From positions 1 through 14,943 of the forward strand of contig DAISJM010000064.1 of assembly GCA_036821485.1 (NCBI GenBank): a stretch of DNA of 14,943 nt. Reading direction: 5' to 3'. Origin of the DNA: DAISJM01 sp036821485. GTDB taxonomy: Bacteria; Verrucomicrobiota; Kiritimatiellia; CAIQIC01; JAGNIJ01. Below the pieces are notes generated by a model, which worked only from the letters and a program-made list of their open reading frames with translations, had not been told where the DNA came from and ran no database searches. The position numbers and the translations under genes were made by a program. Within the stretch, counting starts at the first letter, position 1, and each line of letters opens with the position of its first letter. Positions 6,994 through 12,442 of this stretch are shown here, one piece after another.

Positions 6994-7296
6994 CCCCAAC
7001 CCAAGAACGCTGCTGCTCAGATCCTTCCATTCCGGATTCGCCGATGCCACCAGCGCGTCCTTCTTGTCGCGACGCCACGCCTTGATTTCCTTCTCCCTGC
7101 GGATGGCGTTTGCCACATCCCGAAAAGCCTCAAAGTGGACGAGTCGATTGCAGTTGTACCGGGCAGTGAACCCCGCTCCCTCGCTCCGCCGATGCTGGCA
7201 CATCCGCCGCGTCAGACTGTTTGTCACTCCGGTGTAGAGAGTCGTACAGCTCTTGTTGGTCACCATGTAGACGTAGTAGGCCTTCTGTTCAGCCAT
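6940..7296 (-). CDS. Small GIY-YIG nuclease domain protein, flanked by repeats
   Basis: This is a 118-residue stand-alone GIY-YIG protein of the YhbQ/COG2827-like group. It shows AYYVYMVTN (6-14) in the GIY position, LYTGVT (20-25) in the YIG position, catalytic-type Arg30/Arg31 in LTRRMCQH, RREKEIKAW (67-75) with the metal-binding Glu69, and NPEWKDL (87-93). Members are predicted Mg-dependent DNA endonucleases, mostly uncharacterised. The ATG at 7296-7294 has AGG just upstream. The normal family end is near residue 95. The last roughly 18 residues and the stop codon are encoded by the REP-like repeat, so the 3' end looks grafted. Near-identical composite repeats lie on both sides in direct orientation, suggesting a mobile or repeat-associated unit between aroE and leuA. 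Confidence 0.87.
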   Translation of the reverse strand: MAEQKAYYVYMVTNKSCTTLYTGVTNSLTRRMCQHRRSEGAGFTARYNCNRLVHFEAFRDVANAIRREKEIKAWRRDKKDALVASANPEWKDLSSSVLGLGDAPRRPWREIPRPRASG

Positions 7297-7318
7297 TTAC
7301 CTGCCGGCGCTCCAACAC

Positions 7319-7454
7319 AGAGATCCCTCGTCGCTTCGCTCCTCGGGATGACACGGTCTTCACCGTCGCCCCGCCCGCCCTGTCATCCCGCCCGCATTGT
7401 CATCCCGAGGCCCTGGGCCGAGGGATCTCGCGCTGTGGCTTCCACGGCGCGTCC
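7319..7454. repeat. Composite REP-like repeat, copy 2
   Basis: A direct copy of the 6877-6993 unit: left half 7319-7353, the same GC-rich spacer, right half 7398-7430 and tail to 7454. It differs mainly by an extra 16 bases in the spacer, which duplicate TGTCATCCCG and CCCGC words (7381-7397). With copy 1 it brackets the GIY-YIG gene. Confidence 0.8.
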
Positions 7455-7485
7455 GTCACCACCAGTCCTGCCACCCCGCCAGCAT

Positions 7486-7542
7486 TGTCATCCCGAGGCC
7501 CTGGGCCGAGGGATCTCGCGCCACGGCTTCCGCGGCGCGTCC
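7486..7542. repeat. Single REP-like half, copy 3
   Basis: TGTCATCCCGAGG...GGGATCTCG (7486-7518) plus the tail CCACGGC...GGCGCGTCC. It ends seven bases before the leuA stop codon and could act as a 3' stabilising or terminating hairpin for leuA. The 7297-7548 gap contains only this and copy 2. Confidence 0.78.
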
Positions 7543-7548
7543 TTCCCC

Positions 7549-9129
7549 CTACGGCTGCCGGCCTGCTGCGCGCTTCTTGCCCTTTTTCGCCGCAGACGAT
7601 TTGGCGAACAGGTACGTGTTCAGCGCGTTCAGGTACGCCTTGGCGCTGGCCTCGACGATATCCGTGCTGGCGCCCTTCGCGGCCACCAGGTCACGCCCGA
7701 ACCGCACGGCCACGCTGACCTCGCCCACGGCGTCCTCGCCCCGCGTCACCGCCTGGATCGAGTAGTCCTCCAGCGCGCCCTGCGTGCCGGTGATGCGGTC
7801 GATGGTCTTCAGGGTGGCGTCCACCGGGCCGTCGCCGCAGGCGGAATCCTGCATGACCTTGTCGCCCTTCTTCAGGCGCACCGTCGCCGTCGGCACCGTG
7901 CTGGTCCCCGTGGCCACGTGCATGTAATCCAGCGTGTACACCTCCTGAACCTGGGCAATGCGCTCGCGCATGATCGAGACCAGGTCGTCGTCGTAGATGT
8001 ACTTCTTTTTGTCGCACAGATCCTTGAAGGAGTCGTAGATCGACTCTTTCTGTTCATCGGCCACGTCAAAGCCCATGCGCGCCAGGTGTGTGAACAGCGC
8101 GTGCCGCCCCGAGTGCTTGCCCAGCACCAGCTCCGACCCGGAAATGCCGACGTCCTCCGGCTTCATGATCTCGTACGTGGTACGCTCTTTCAGAATGCCG
8201 TCCTGGTGGATGCCCGCCTCGTGCGCGAACGCGTTCGCGCCAACAATCGCCTTGTTGCGCTGCACCACCATGCCCGTCATCTGGCTGACCAGCCGGCTCG
8301 CGCGATACAGCTCCCGCGAGTCCACGCCCGTCCACAGATTGCTGTAGGCGTCGCCACGCACTTTCAGCGACATGACGAATTCTTCCAGCGAGCAGTTACC
8401 CGCGCGCTCGCCCAGCCCGTTGATCGTGCACTCGACACCGCGCGCACCGTTGCGCACCGCGGCCAGCGAGTTCGCGACGGCCAGCCCCAGGTCGTTGTGA
8501 CAGTGGACGTGAATCCGAGCGTCATGGATGTTCGGAACGTTCGCGTACAGGTACGCAATCAGCTGGCCGAATTCGATCGGCACGGCATAGCCCACCGTGT
8601 CCGGAATGTTCACCGTCGTCGCGCCGGCGTCAATGACCGCCTGACATACTTCGGCCAGGAACTCCGGCTCCGTGCGCGAAGCATCCTCGGGGCTGAACTC
8701 GACATCGCGGCAGAACTTGCGCGCGAACTTCACGCCCGCGACGGCCTGCTTGACGATCTCGTGCTTGGCCTTCTTCAGCTTGAACTTGCGGTGAATCGCC
8801 GACGTGGCCAGGAACACATGAATCCTGCCGCGCGCGCCCGCCGGGGCCACGGCCTCGGCGCAACGCTCGATGTCCTTGTTGATGCATCGGGCCAGCCCCG
8901 CGATACGCGGGCCCTTGATCGTCGAGGCAATCGCCTGCACCGCCTCGAAGTCGCCCGGCGACGCAATCGGGAAACCTGCCTCGATGATGTCGACCTTCAG
9001 TCGCGCCAGTTGACGCGCGACCTCCATCTTCTCCCGCAGCCCCATGCTCGCGCCGGGGCACTGCTCCCCGTCGCGCAGCGTCGTGTCGAAAATAACCACC
9101 CTGTTTTTCTCGTCGTGTTTTGTCGTCAT
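7549..9129 (-). CDS. leuA: 2-isopropylmalate synthase
   Basis: This is a 526-residue enzyme that condenses acetyl-CoA with 2-oxoisovalerate, the committed step of leucine synthesis. The TIM-barrel opens with FDTTLRDGEQCPG (14-26). Metal-binding His209 and His211 lie in HVHCHNDLGLA, and GLGERAGN is at 238-245. GANAFAHEAGIHQDG (297-311) and GKHSGRHAL mark the linker. Residues about 395-510 form the LeuA allosteric (leucine-binding) domain, so it should be feedback inhibited as well as attenuated. The end is Lys/Arg-rich. The ATG at 9129-9127 follows GGGTGAGG. It is preceded by a full leucine attenuator (9183-9387) and followed by REP-like repeats rather than further leu genes. Confidence 0.96.
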   Translation of the reverse strand: MTTKHDEKNRVVIFDTTLRDGEQCPGASMGLREKMEVARQLARLKVDIIEAGFPIASPGDFEAVQAIASTIKGPRIAGLARCINKDIERCAEAVAPAGARGRIHVFLATSAIHRKFKLKKAKHEIVKQAVAGVKFARKFCRDVEFSPEDASRTEPEFLAEVCQAVIDAGATTVNIPDTVGYAVPIEFGQLIAYLYANVPNIHDARIHVHCHNDLGLAVANSLAAVRNGARGVECTINGLGERAGNCSLEEFVMSLKVRGDAYSNLWTGVDSRELYRASRLVSQMTGMVVQRNKAIVGANAFAHEAGIHQDGILKERTTYEIMKPEDVGISGSELVLGKHSGRHALFTHLARMGFDVADEQKESIYDSFKDLCDKKKYIYDDDLVSIMRERIAQVQEVYTLDYMHVATGTSTVPTATVRLKKGDKVMQDSACGDGPVDATLKTIDRITGTQGALEDYSIQAVTRGEDAVGEVSVAVRFGRDLVAAKGASTDIVEASAKAYLNALNTYLFAKSSAAKKGKKRAAGRQP

Positions 9130-9182
9130 ATCCTCACCCTCGATATCTTTCGAAGTCTATGTTGTTTGCACTGTTAACCAAT

Positions 9183-9211
9183 AAAAAAACCCACCGCTGT
9201 TTGCGGTGGGT
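9183..9211 (-). terminator. Attenuator terminator in the leuA leader
   Basis: On the minus strand ACCCACCGC (9211-9203), loop AAACA, GCGGTGGGT (9197-9189): a perfect 9-bp stem running straight into seven Ts (9189-9183). It lies between the leuA promoter and leuA itself, so it must act as a conditional terminator. Its 5' arm can alternatively pair with GCGGTGGG in the leader at 9263-9256. Confidence 0.88.
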
Positions 9212-9236
9212 CAAAACGCCCCGAAAGCCGGGAACA

Positions 9237-9350
9237 TCAACTGCAACACCTCGCGCCCACCGCCACGCGGGTGTTGCCGCTAAGGGAGAGCAATAGCGTC
9301 CACAGGCTGCTGCCTGCGGCGATACGGCCGGCGATGGAAACGGTGTTCAT
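9237..9350 (-). CDS. Leucine-rich leader peptide of the leuA attenuator
   Basis: A 37-codon ORF starts at ATG 9350-9348 and stops at TGA 9239-9237. Its centre reads SLWTLLLSLSG, with leucine codons CTG, CTA, TTG, CTC and CTT at codons 16, 19, 20, 21 and 23. The Leu cluster sits immediately before the 5' arm of the protector hairpin (codons 25-28), exactly where a stalled ribosome would melt it. The ATG lies one to three bases from the start predicted by the promoter, so translation would be leaderless or nearly so. No Shine-Dalgarno sequence is present. The peptide itself probably has no function beyond being translated. It also ends with two adjacent Cys codons, whose role is unclear. Confidence 0.75.
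   Translation of the reverse strand: MNTVSIAGRIAAGSSLWTLLLSLSGNTRVAVGARCCS
9243..9277 (-). promoter_or_regulatory. Protector hairpin and antiterminator segment of the leuA leader
   Basis: GCAACACC plus CGCG (9277-9266) pairs with CGCG plus GGTGTTGC (9255-9243) with one bulged base, a 12-bp stem. The 10-base loop TGGCGGTGGG (9265-9256) contains GCGGTGGG, identical to the 3' arm of the terminator and complementary to its 5' arm. Ribosome stalling on the Leu codons would open the stem and free the loop for antitermination. Confidence 0.75.
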
Positions 9351-9358
9351 TCAGGGCC

Positions 9359-9387
9359 AATATAAGCGCAGGCCGCACCCCCGTCAA
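9359..9387 (-). promoter_or_regulatory. leuA promoter
   Basis: On the minus strand TTGACG (9387-9382), 17 bases, TATATT (9364-9359): near-consensus housekeeping sigma elements at ideal spacing. The predicted start falls at about 9353-9350, at the leader peptide ATG. Confidence 0.82.
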
Positions 9388-9420
9388 TAGGCTGATTCCG
9401 CGGCGGCTCGCCTCTTTTGG

Positions 9421-9439
9421 TTTTCCAACCCTTGGAAAA
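9421..9439. promoter_or_regulatory. TTTTCCAA-N3-TTGGAAAA palindrome, site A
   Basis: A perfect 8-bp inverted repeat around CCC. It lies about 35 bases upstream of the leuA -35 element and 31 bases (start to start) from site B. Confidence 0.65.
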
Positions 9440-9451
9440 TCTGAAACCATG

Positions 9452-9470
9452 TTTTCCAAGGATTGGAAAA
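9452..9470. promoter_or_regulatory. TTTTCCAA-N3-TTGGAAAA palindrome, site B
   Basis: A perfect 8-bp inverted repeat around GGA, on the same face of the helix as site A (31-bp spacing, about three turns). Confidence 0.65.
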
Positions 9471-9516
9471 AGCCCCCTGCTTCGTACGGCAGGATGAGTT
9501 CAAGGATGTTCCTGTC

Positions 9517-9601
9517 TGGAGTGCGCGGGCTTGACCGCGCTCTGTGGCGGCCCGGCTCGACGGGCCGCGATGGCAGGGCGGCGTCAAGCCGCCGCACTCC
9601 A
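9517..9601. repeat. REPIN-like element with three hairpins
   Basis: Outer ends TGGAGTGCG (9517-9525) and CGCACTCCA (9593-9601) are perfect inverted repeats. Inside are three hairpins in a row: GCGCGG/CCGCGC (9523-9540), GCGGCCCG/CGGGCCGC (9547-9568) and GGCGGC/GCCGCC (9577-9593). The first and third are inverted relatives sharing a CTTGAC/GTCAAG core. The rest of the 9351-9660 gap holds the leuA promoter, the TTTTCCAA palindromes and a short CCTGC/GCAGG hairpin (9476-9493). Confidence 0.75.
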
Positions 9602-9638
9602 AAAGGGAACCCTGCTAGGGCAAGACACGAAGGGCATG

Positions 9639-9657
9639 TTTTCCAATCCTTGGAAAA
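9639..9657. promoter_or_regulatory. TTTTCCAA-N3-TTGGAAAA palindrome at the MurU-AmgK start
   Basis: A perfect inverted repeat around TCC (9 bp if the flanking G/C pair is counted). It ends three bases before the ATG at 9661. The only Shine-Dalgarno-like bases (TGGA) lie inside its right arm, so folding of the mRNA would hide them. Confidence 0.65.
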
Positions 9658-9660
9658 CCT

Positions 9661-11592
9661 ATGAGCCTGCAGCGCCCCGACAAGGCTTTCGTGCTCGCGG
9701 CCGGTTTCGGCACGCGCATGCTGCCGCTCACTCGCGATCTCCCCAAACCCATGCTGCCCCTCTGGGGCGTGCCCATGCTGGAACACGTCCTCCGCCTTCT
9801 CGAACGCTGGGGCGTTCGCGACGCGCTGGTGAATCTCCACCACCAGCCCGGCGAGATCCTCGAGTGGGTCCGCCAGCGCCGCGGTCGCCTCCGCATCGAG
9901 CTCTCGTTCGAGCCGGATATCCTCGGCACCGGCGGCGCGCTCCGCCGCGCGGAATGGTTCATCGGCCGCTCGCCGCCGGCGGTGAGCCGCGTCAAACCGT
10001 TCTGGCTCATCAATGCCGATGTCGCCTGCGACCTCAATCCCGAGCCGCTCCTCCGCGCGTTCCACTCTCCGCGTACTCTCGCCAGCGTCTGGCTTCACGA
10101 GTCCCGCGGACCGCGCACCGTCGAATCGCGCGCCGGCCGGATCACCAACTTCAACTCGGCACAGCCCGGTGCCGACGGCACCTCCACGTTCTGCGGCCTG
10201 CACCTCGTATCGCCCCGCATCCTCGATTTCCTCCCGCGGTCCGGATTCGCCGGAATCATCGAAGCCTACGAGCGCGCCATGCAACGCGGCGCGCGCATCG
10301 CCGGCGTGACGGTTCCGCGCAGCTACTGGGCCGATGTCGGCTCCCCCGAGGCCTACCTCGAGGCACACCGCGAGATTCTCGCCGCACACCACGCACGCAA
10401 GCCGGGCTCGCGACTCTTCACCGCATCCGCCCTTCGCCGCGGACGCGGCTGCTACGGCTTCGTGTCCGCCGCGCCGGATGCCGTGATCGAACGCGGCGCA
10501 CACTTGCGCGACTCGGTACTGCTTCCCGGCGCGGTAATCCGGCGCACGGCGGAAGTGCGTAGCGCCATCGTCGGCCGCAACACCACCGTCCGCGCGCAGG
10601 CGTCGCACATCGTCATGCGTGCCGACCAGGCGCTGGACGCGGTCGAGCTTCGCTTCGTGAAACGGGTCGGCATCAATCCCGCGGCCTCGGTCGAATGCAT
10701 GGGCCCGCGTGGCTCCGCCCGCTCGTTCCGTCGCATCCGGACCGCCCACGGCAGCTTCATCCTGATGCACTACTCGCTCGACCGCGCGGAGAATGCCCTC
10801 TACGCCGGGCACGCTCGCTTCCTCGCACGCATCGGCGTACGCGCGCCCGCCGTCATCCTCGAAAACCGTCGCGCGCATCTGGCGCTCATCGAGGACCTCG
10901 GCAGCGCCTCGCTCGAGGACTTTGTCCCGCACCTGCCACCCACGGAATTGCGCGCGTGGTACCGGCAGGTCCTCAACATCGTACTCACGTTGCACAGCCG
11001 CGGCACCCGGGCCGCGCAACGGGCGCGGCTCCGGCTGATGCCCGCGTTTTCCGCGAAAACATACCGCTGGGAACGTGACCTCTTCGCCGACCAGGTCCTC
11101 CGGCGGCACCTCCGCTGGCCACCCGCCCGGATCCGCGCGGCCAAGGCGGAACTCGCCCGCATCGCGCAGCGCCTGCTCGATGCGCCGCCCACGTTGATCC
11201 ATCGCGACCTGCAGTCCAGCAACATCCTCATCCACAACAGCCGCCCCGCGTTCATCGATTTCCAAGGCATGCGCTACGGCGCCGCCGCCTACGACCTCGC
11301 CTCGCTGCTGTGCGATCCCTATGTCATGCTCGACGAGCCCACGCAGACCGCCCTGCTGCACTACTACCTCTCGCGCAGTCCGAACGCGACCGTCACCCGC
11401 GCCTGCTTCCACAACGCGGCCGTCGAGCGACTCGCGCAGGCACTCGGCGCGTACGTCCGGCTCGGACATCTTCCCGGCATGAGCCGCTTCCTCCTCCACA
11501 TCCGCCCCGCAGCGGAACAACTCCGCCGCGCGCTGAAGCAGGTCCCGGGTTGCCCCACGCTCACGCGTGTCGCCGCCGAGTTGCTCGCCTGA
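9661..11592 (+). CDS. MurU-like nucleotidyltransferase fused to AmgK-like sugar kinase
   Basis: This is a 643-residue two-enzyme fusion. Residues about 8-240 are a sugar-phosphate nucleotidyltransferase: LAAGFGTRMLPLT (12-24) with Lys29, GTGGAL (89-94), Asp120 in LINADV and Asp225 in YWADVG, closest in style to MurU (MurNAc-1-P uridylyltransferase). Residues about 268-312 have a hexapeptide-like left-handed helix pattern (AVIERGAHLRDSVLLPGAVI). Residues about 340-643 are an APH-fold kinase like AmgK: GSARSFRR, LALIEDLG, HRDLQSSN (514-521) with Asp516 and Asn521, and IDFQG with Asp533. In Pseudomonas, AmgK and MurU are separate neighbours that turn recycled MurNAc into UDP-MurNAc, bypassing MurA/MurB. 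One chain here would perform both steps. Substrate is inferred. The ATG is at 9661, directly after a palindrome. Confidence 0.88.
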   Translation: MSLQRPDKAFVLAAGFGTRMLPLTRDLPKPMLPLWGVPMLEHVLRLLERWGVRDALVNLHHQPGEILEWVRQRRGRLRIELSFEPDILGTGGALRRAEWFIGRSPPAVSRVKPFWLINADVACDLNPEPLLRAFHSPRTLASVWLHESRGPRTVESRAGRITNFNSAQPGADGTSTFCGLHLVSPRILDFLPRSGFAGIIEAYERAMQRGARIAGVTVPRSYWADVGSPEAYLEAHREILAAHHARKPGSRLFTASALRRGRGCYGFVSAAPDAVIERGAHLRDSVLLPGAVIRRTAEVRSAIVGRNTTVRAQASHIVMRADQALDAVELRFVKRVGINPAASVECMGPRGSARSFRRIRTAHGSFILMHYSLDRAENALYAGHARFLARIGVRAPAVILENRRAHLALIEDLGSASLEDFVPHLPPTELRAWYRQVLNIVLTLHSRGTRAAQRARLRLMPAFSAKTYRWERDLFADQVLRRHLRWPPARIRAAKAELARIAQRLLDAPPTLIHRDLQSSNILIHNSRPAFIDFQGMRYGAAAYDLASLLCDPYVMLDEPTQTALLHYYLSRSPNATVTRACFHNAAVERLAQALGAYVRLGHLPGMSRFLLHIRPAAEQLRRALKQVPGCPTLTRVAAELLA

Positions 11593-11642
11593 ATCGCCCC
11601 GGCCCGACCTTGTCGCCCGCGCCTGAACGCCATTGACACCCC

Positions 11643-12410
11643 ATGAAAACCATGCGACTTTCACAGCCACACATGTTCGCGGAAAGGCCCATAAGCGGTA
11701 TTCCCTGCCTGTTGGCGCTCGCCGCAATTTCGTTGTTCTGCGGCTGCGTGAAGGTCGACCAGACTCTCACGCTGAACCCCGACGGCACCGGAACGATCAA
11801 CCTCTCCTACGCACGCTCCGAGGAAAGCGCCAGCACGATGCAGGGATTCGCCCGCGCGATGATGGACCAGTCCGGACCGGATATGCAGACGCCGCTCGAC
11901 TTCACCGACGAGGAGCTGCGCCAGGATTTCAAGGAATACGAACCCTTTGGCGTCTTCCTCGACTCGCTCAAGAGCGAGGAACGCGACGGCTGGAAATATC
12001 GCCACATGGTCATCCGCTTCCGCGATCTGAAGGGGCTGGCGCAGACCGGCTTCCTGTCCGACCGGAACATCTCCATCGCGCGGAACGCGCAGGGCAACTA
12101 CGTCTTCACGCAGGCCGCGAGCGCCAACGGGAACATCCCGGAAGAGCTTTCGGGCGACGACCCCCAGACCGCGTACATGCTGGCGCAACTGATGGAAGGG
12201 TTCCGCGCGGTCATCCGGGTGCGGACGCCGGGGCGGATTCTCGAAACCAACGCGCCTGAAAAGACGGACAACTCCGCCACGTGGACCTTCGATCTCGACA
12301 AGGACCCGCAGGCGTTGGAAAAGGTTCAGAAGCTTTCGATGAAGATTGTTTTCGACGGTAAAGGGCTGAAGATCCCCGATTTCCGGACCGTGGCGGTCCC
12401 GGGGCGCTGA
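11643..12410 (+). CDS. Predicted lipoprotein, LppM-like
   Basis: This encodes 255 residues. The N-terminus carries a signal (hydrophobic about 20-33) ending in LFCGC with the probable lipidated Cys35. CVKVDQTLTLNPDGTGTINLSYA then opens a beta-rich domain of a type seen in LppM-like and DUF3153-like lipoproteins, of unknown function. The rest is charged and soluble. No Shine-Dalgarno sequence precedes ATG 11643. An in-frame ATG (codon 4) or Met11 could be used instead, without affecting the lipobox. It lies 50 bases after the fusion gene and 32 bases before the sigma gene, all on the same strand, so co-transcription is plausible. Confidence 0.82.
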   Translation: MKTMRLSQPHMFAERPISGIPCLLALAAISLFCGCVKVDQTLTLNPDGTGTINLSYARSEESASTMQGFARAMMDQSGPDMQTPLDFTDEELRQDFKEYEPFGVFLDSLKSEERDGWKYRHMVIRFRDLKGLAQTGFLSDRNISIARNAQGNYVFTQAASANGNIPEELSGDDPQTAYMLAQLMEGFRAVIRVRTPGRILETNAPEKTDNSATWTFDLDKDPQALEKVQKLSMKIVFDGKGLKIPDFRTVAVPGR

Positions 12411-12442
12411 AGCTTGGTCGGTTTTGGAGAGCCGGTTTAAAC

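Noticed and set aside
6877..7542. Possible CRISPR array
   Set aside because: Repeat units alternate in orientation, spacing is irregular, spacers are themselves repeated and no cas genes are nearby.
6058..9177. A 1039-codon open frame on the plus strand
   Set aside because: It runs antisense through aroE, the GIY-YIG gene, the repeats and leuA. It is Arg/His/Pro/Leu-rich, with repeated segments coming from the REP-like repeats. It is a shadow, not a gene.
11632..11660. TTGACA just upstream of the second lipoprotein gene
   Set aside because: No -10 element lies at a suitable distance and a start there would fall inside the coding region.
9280..11727. An 815-codon open frame on the minus strand
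   Set aside because: It is wholly antisense to the MurU-AmgK gene, whose motifs are clear. It has no recognisable domain and its Arg/Gly/Ala/Glu-rich composition is what the opposite strand of a GC-rich gene gives.
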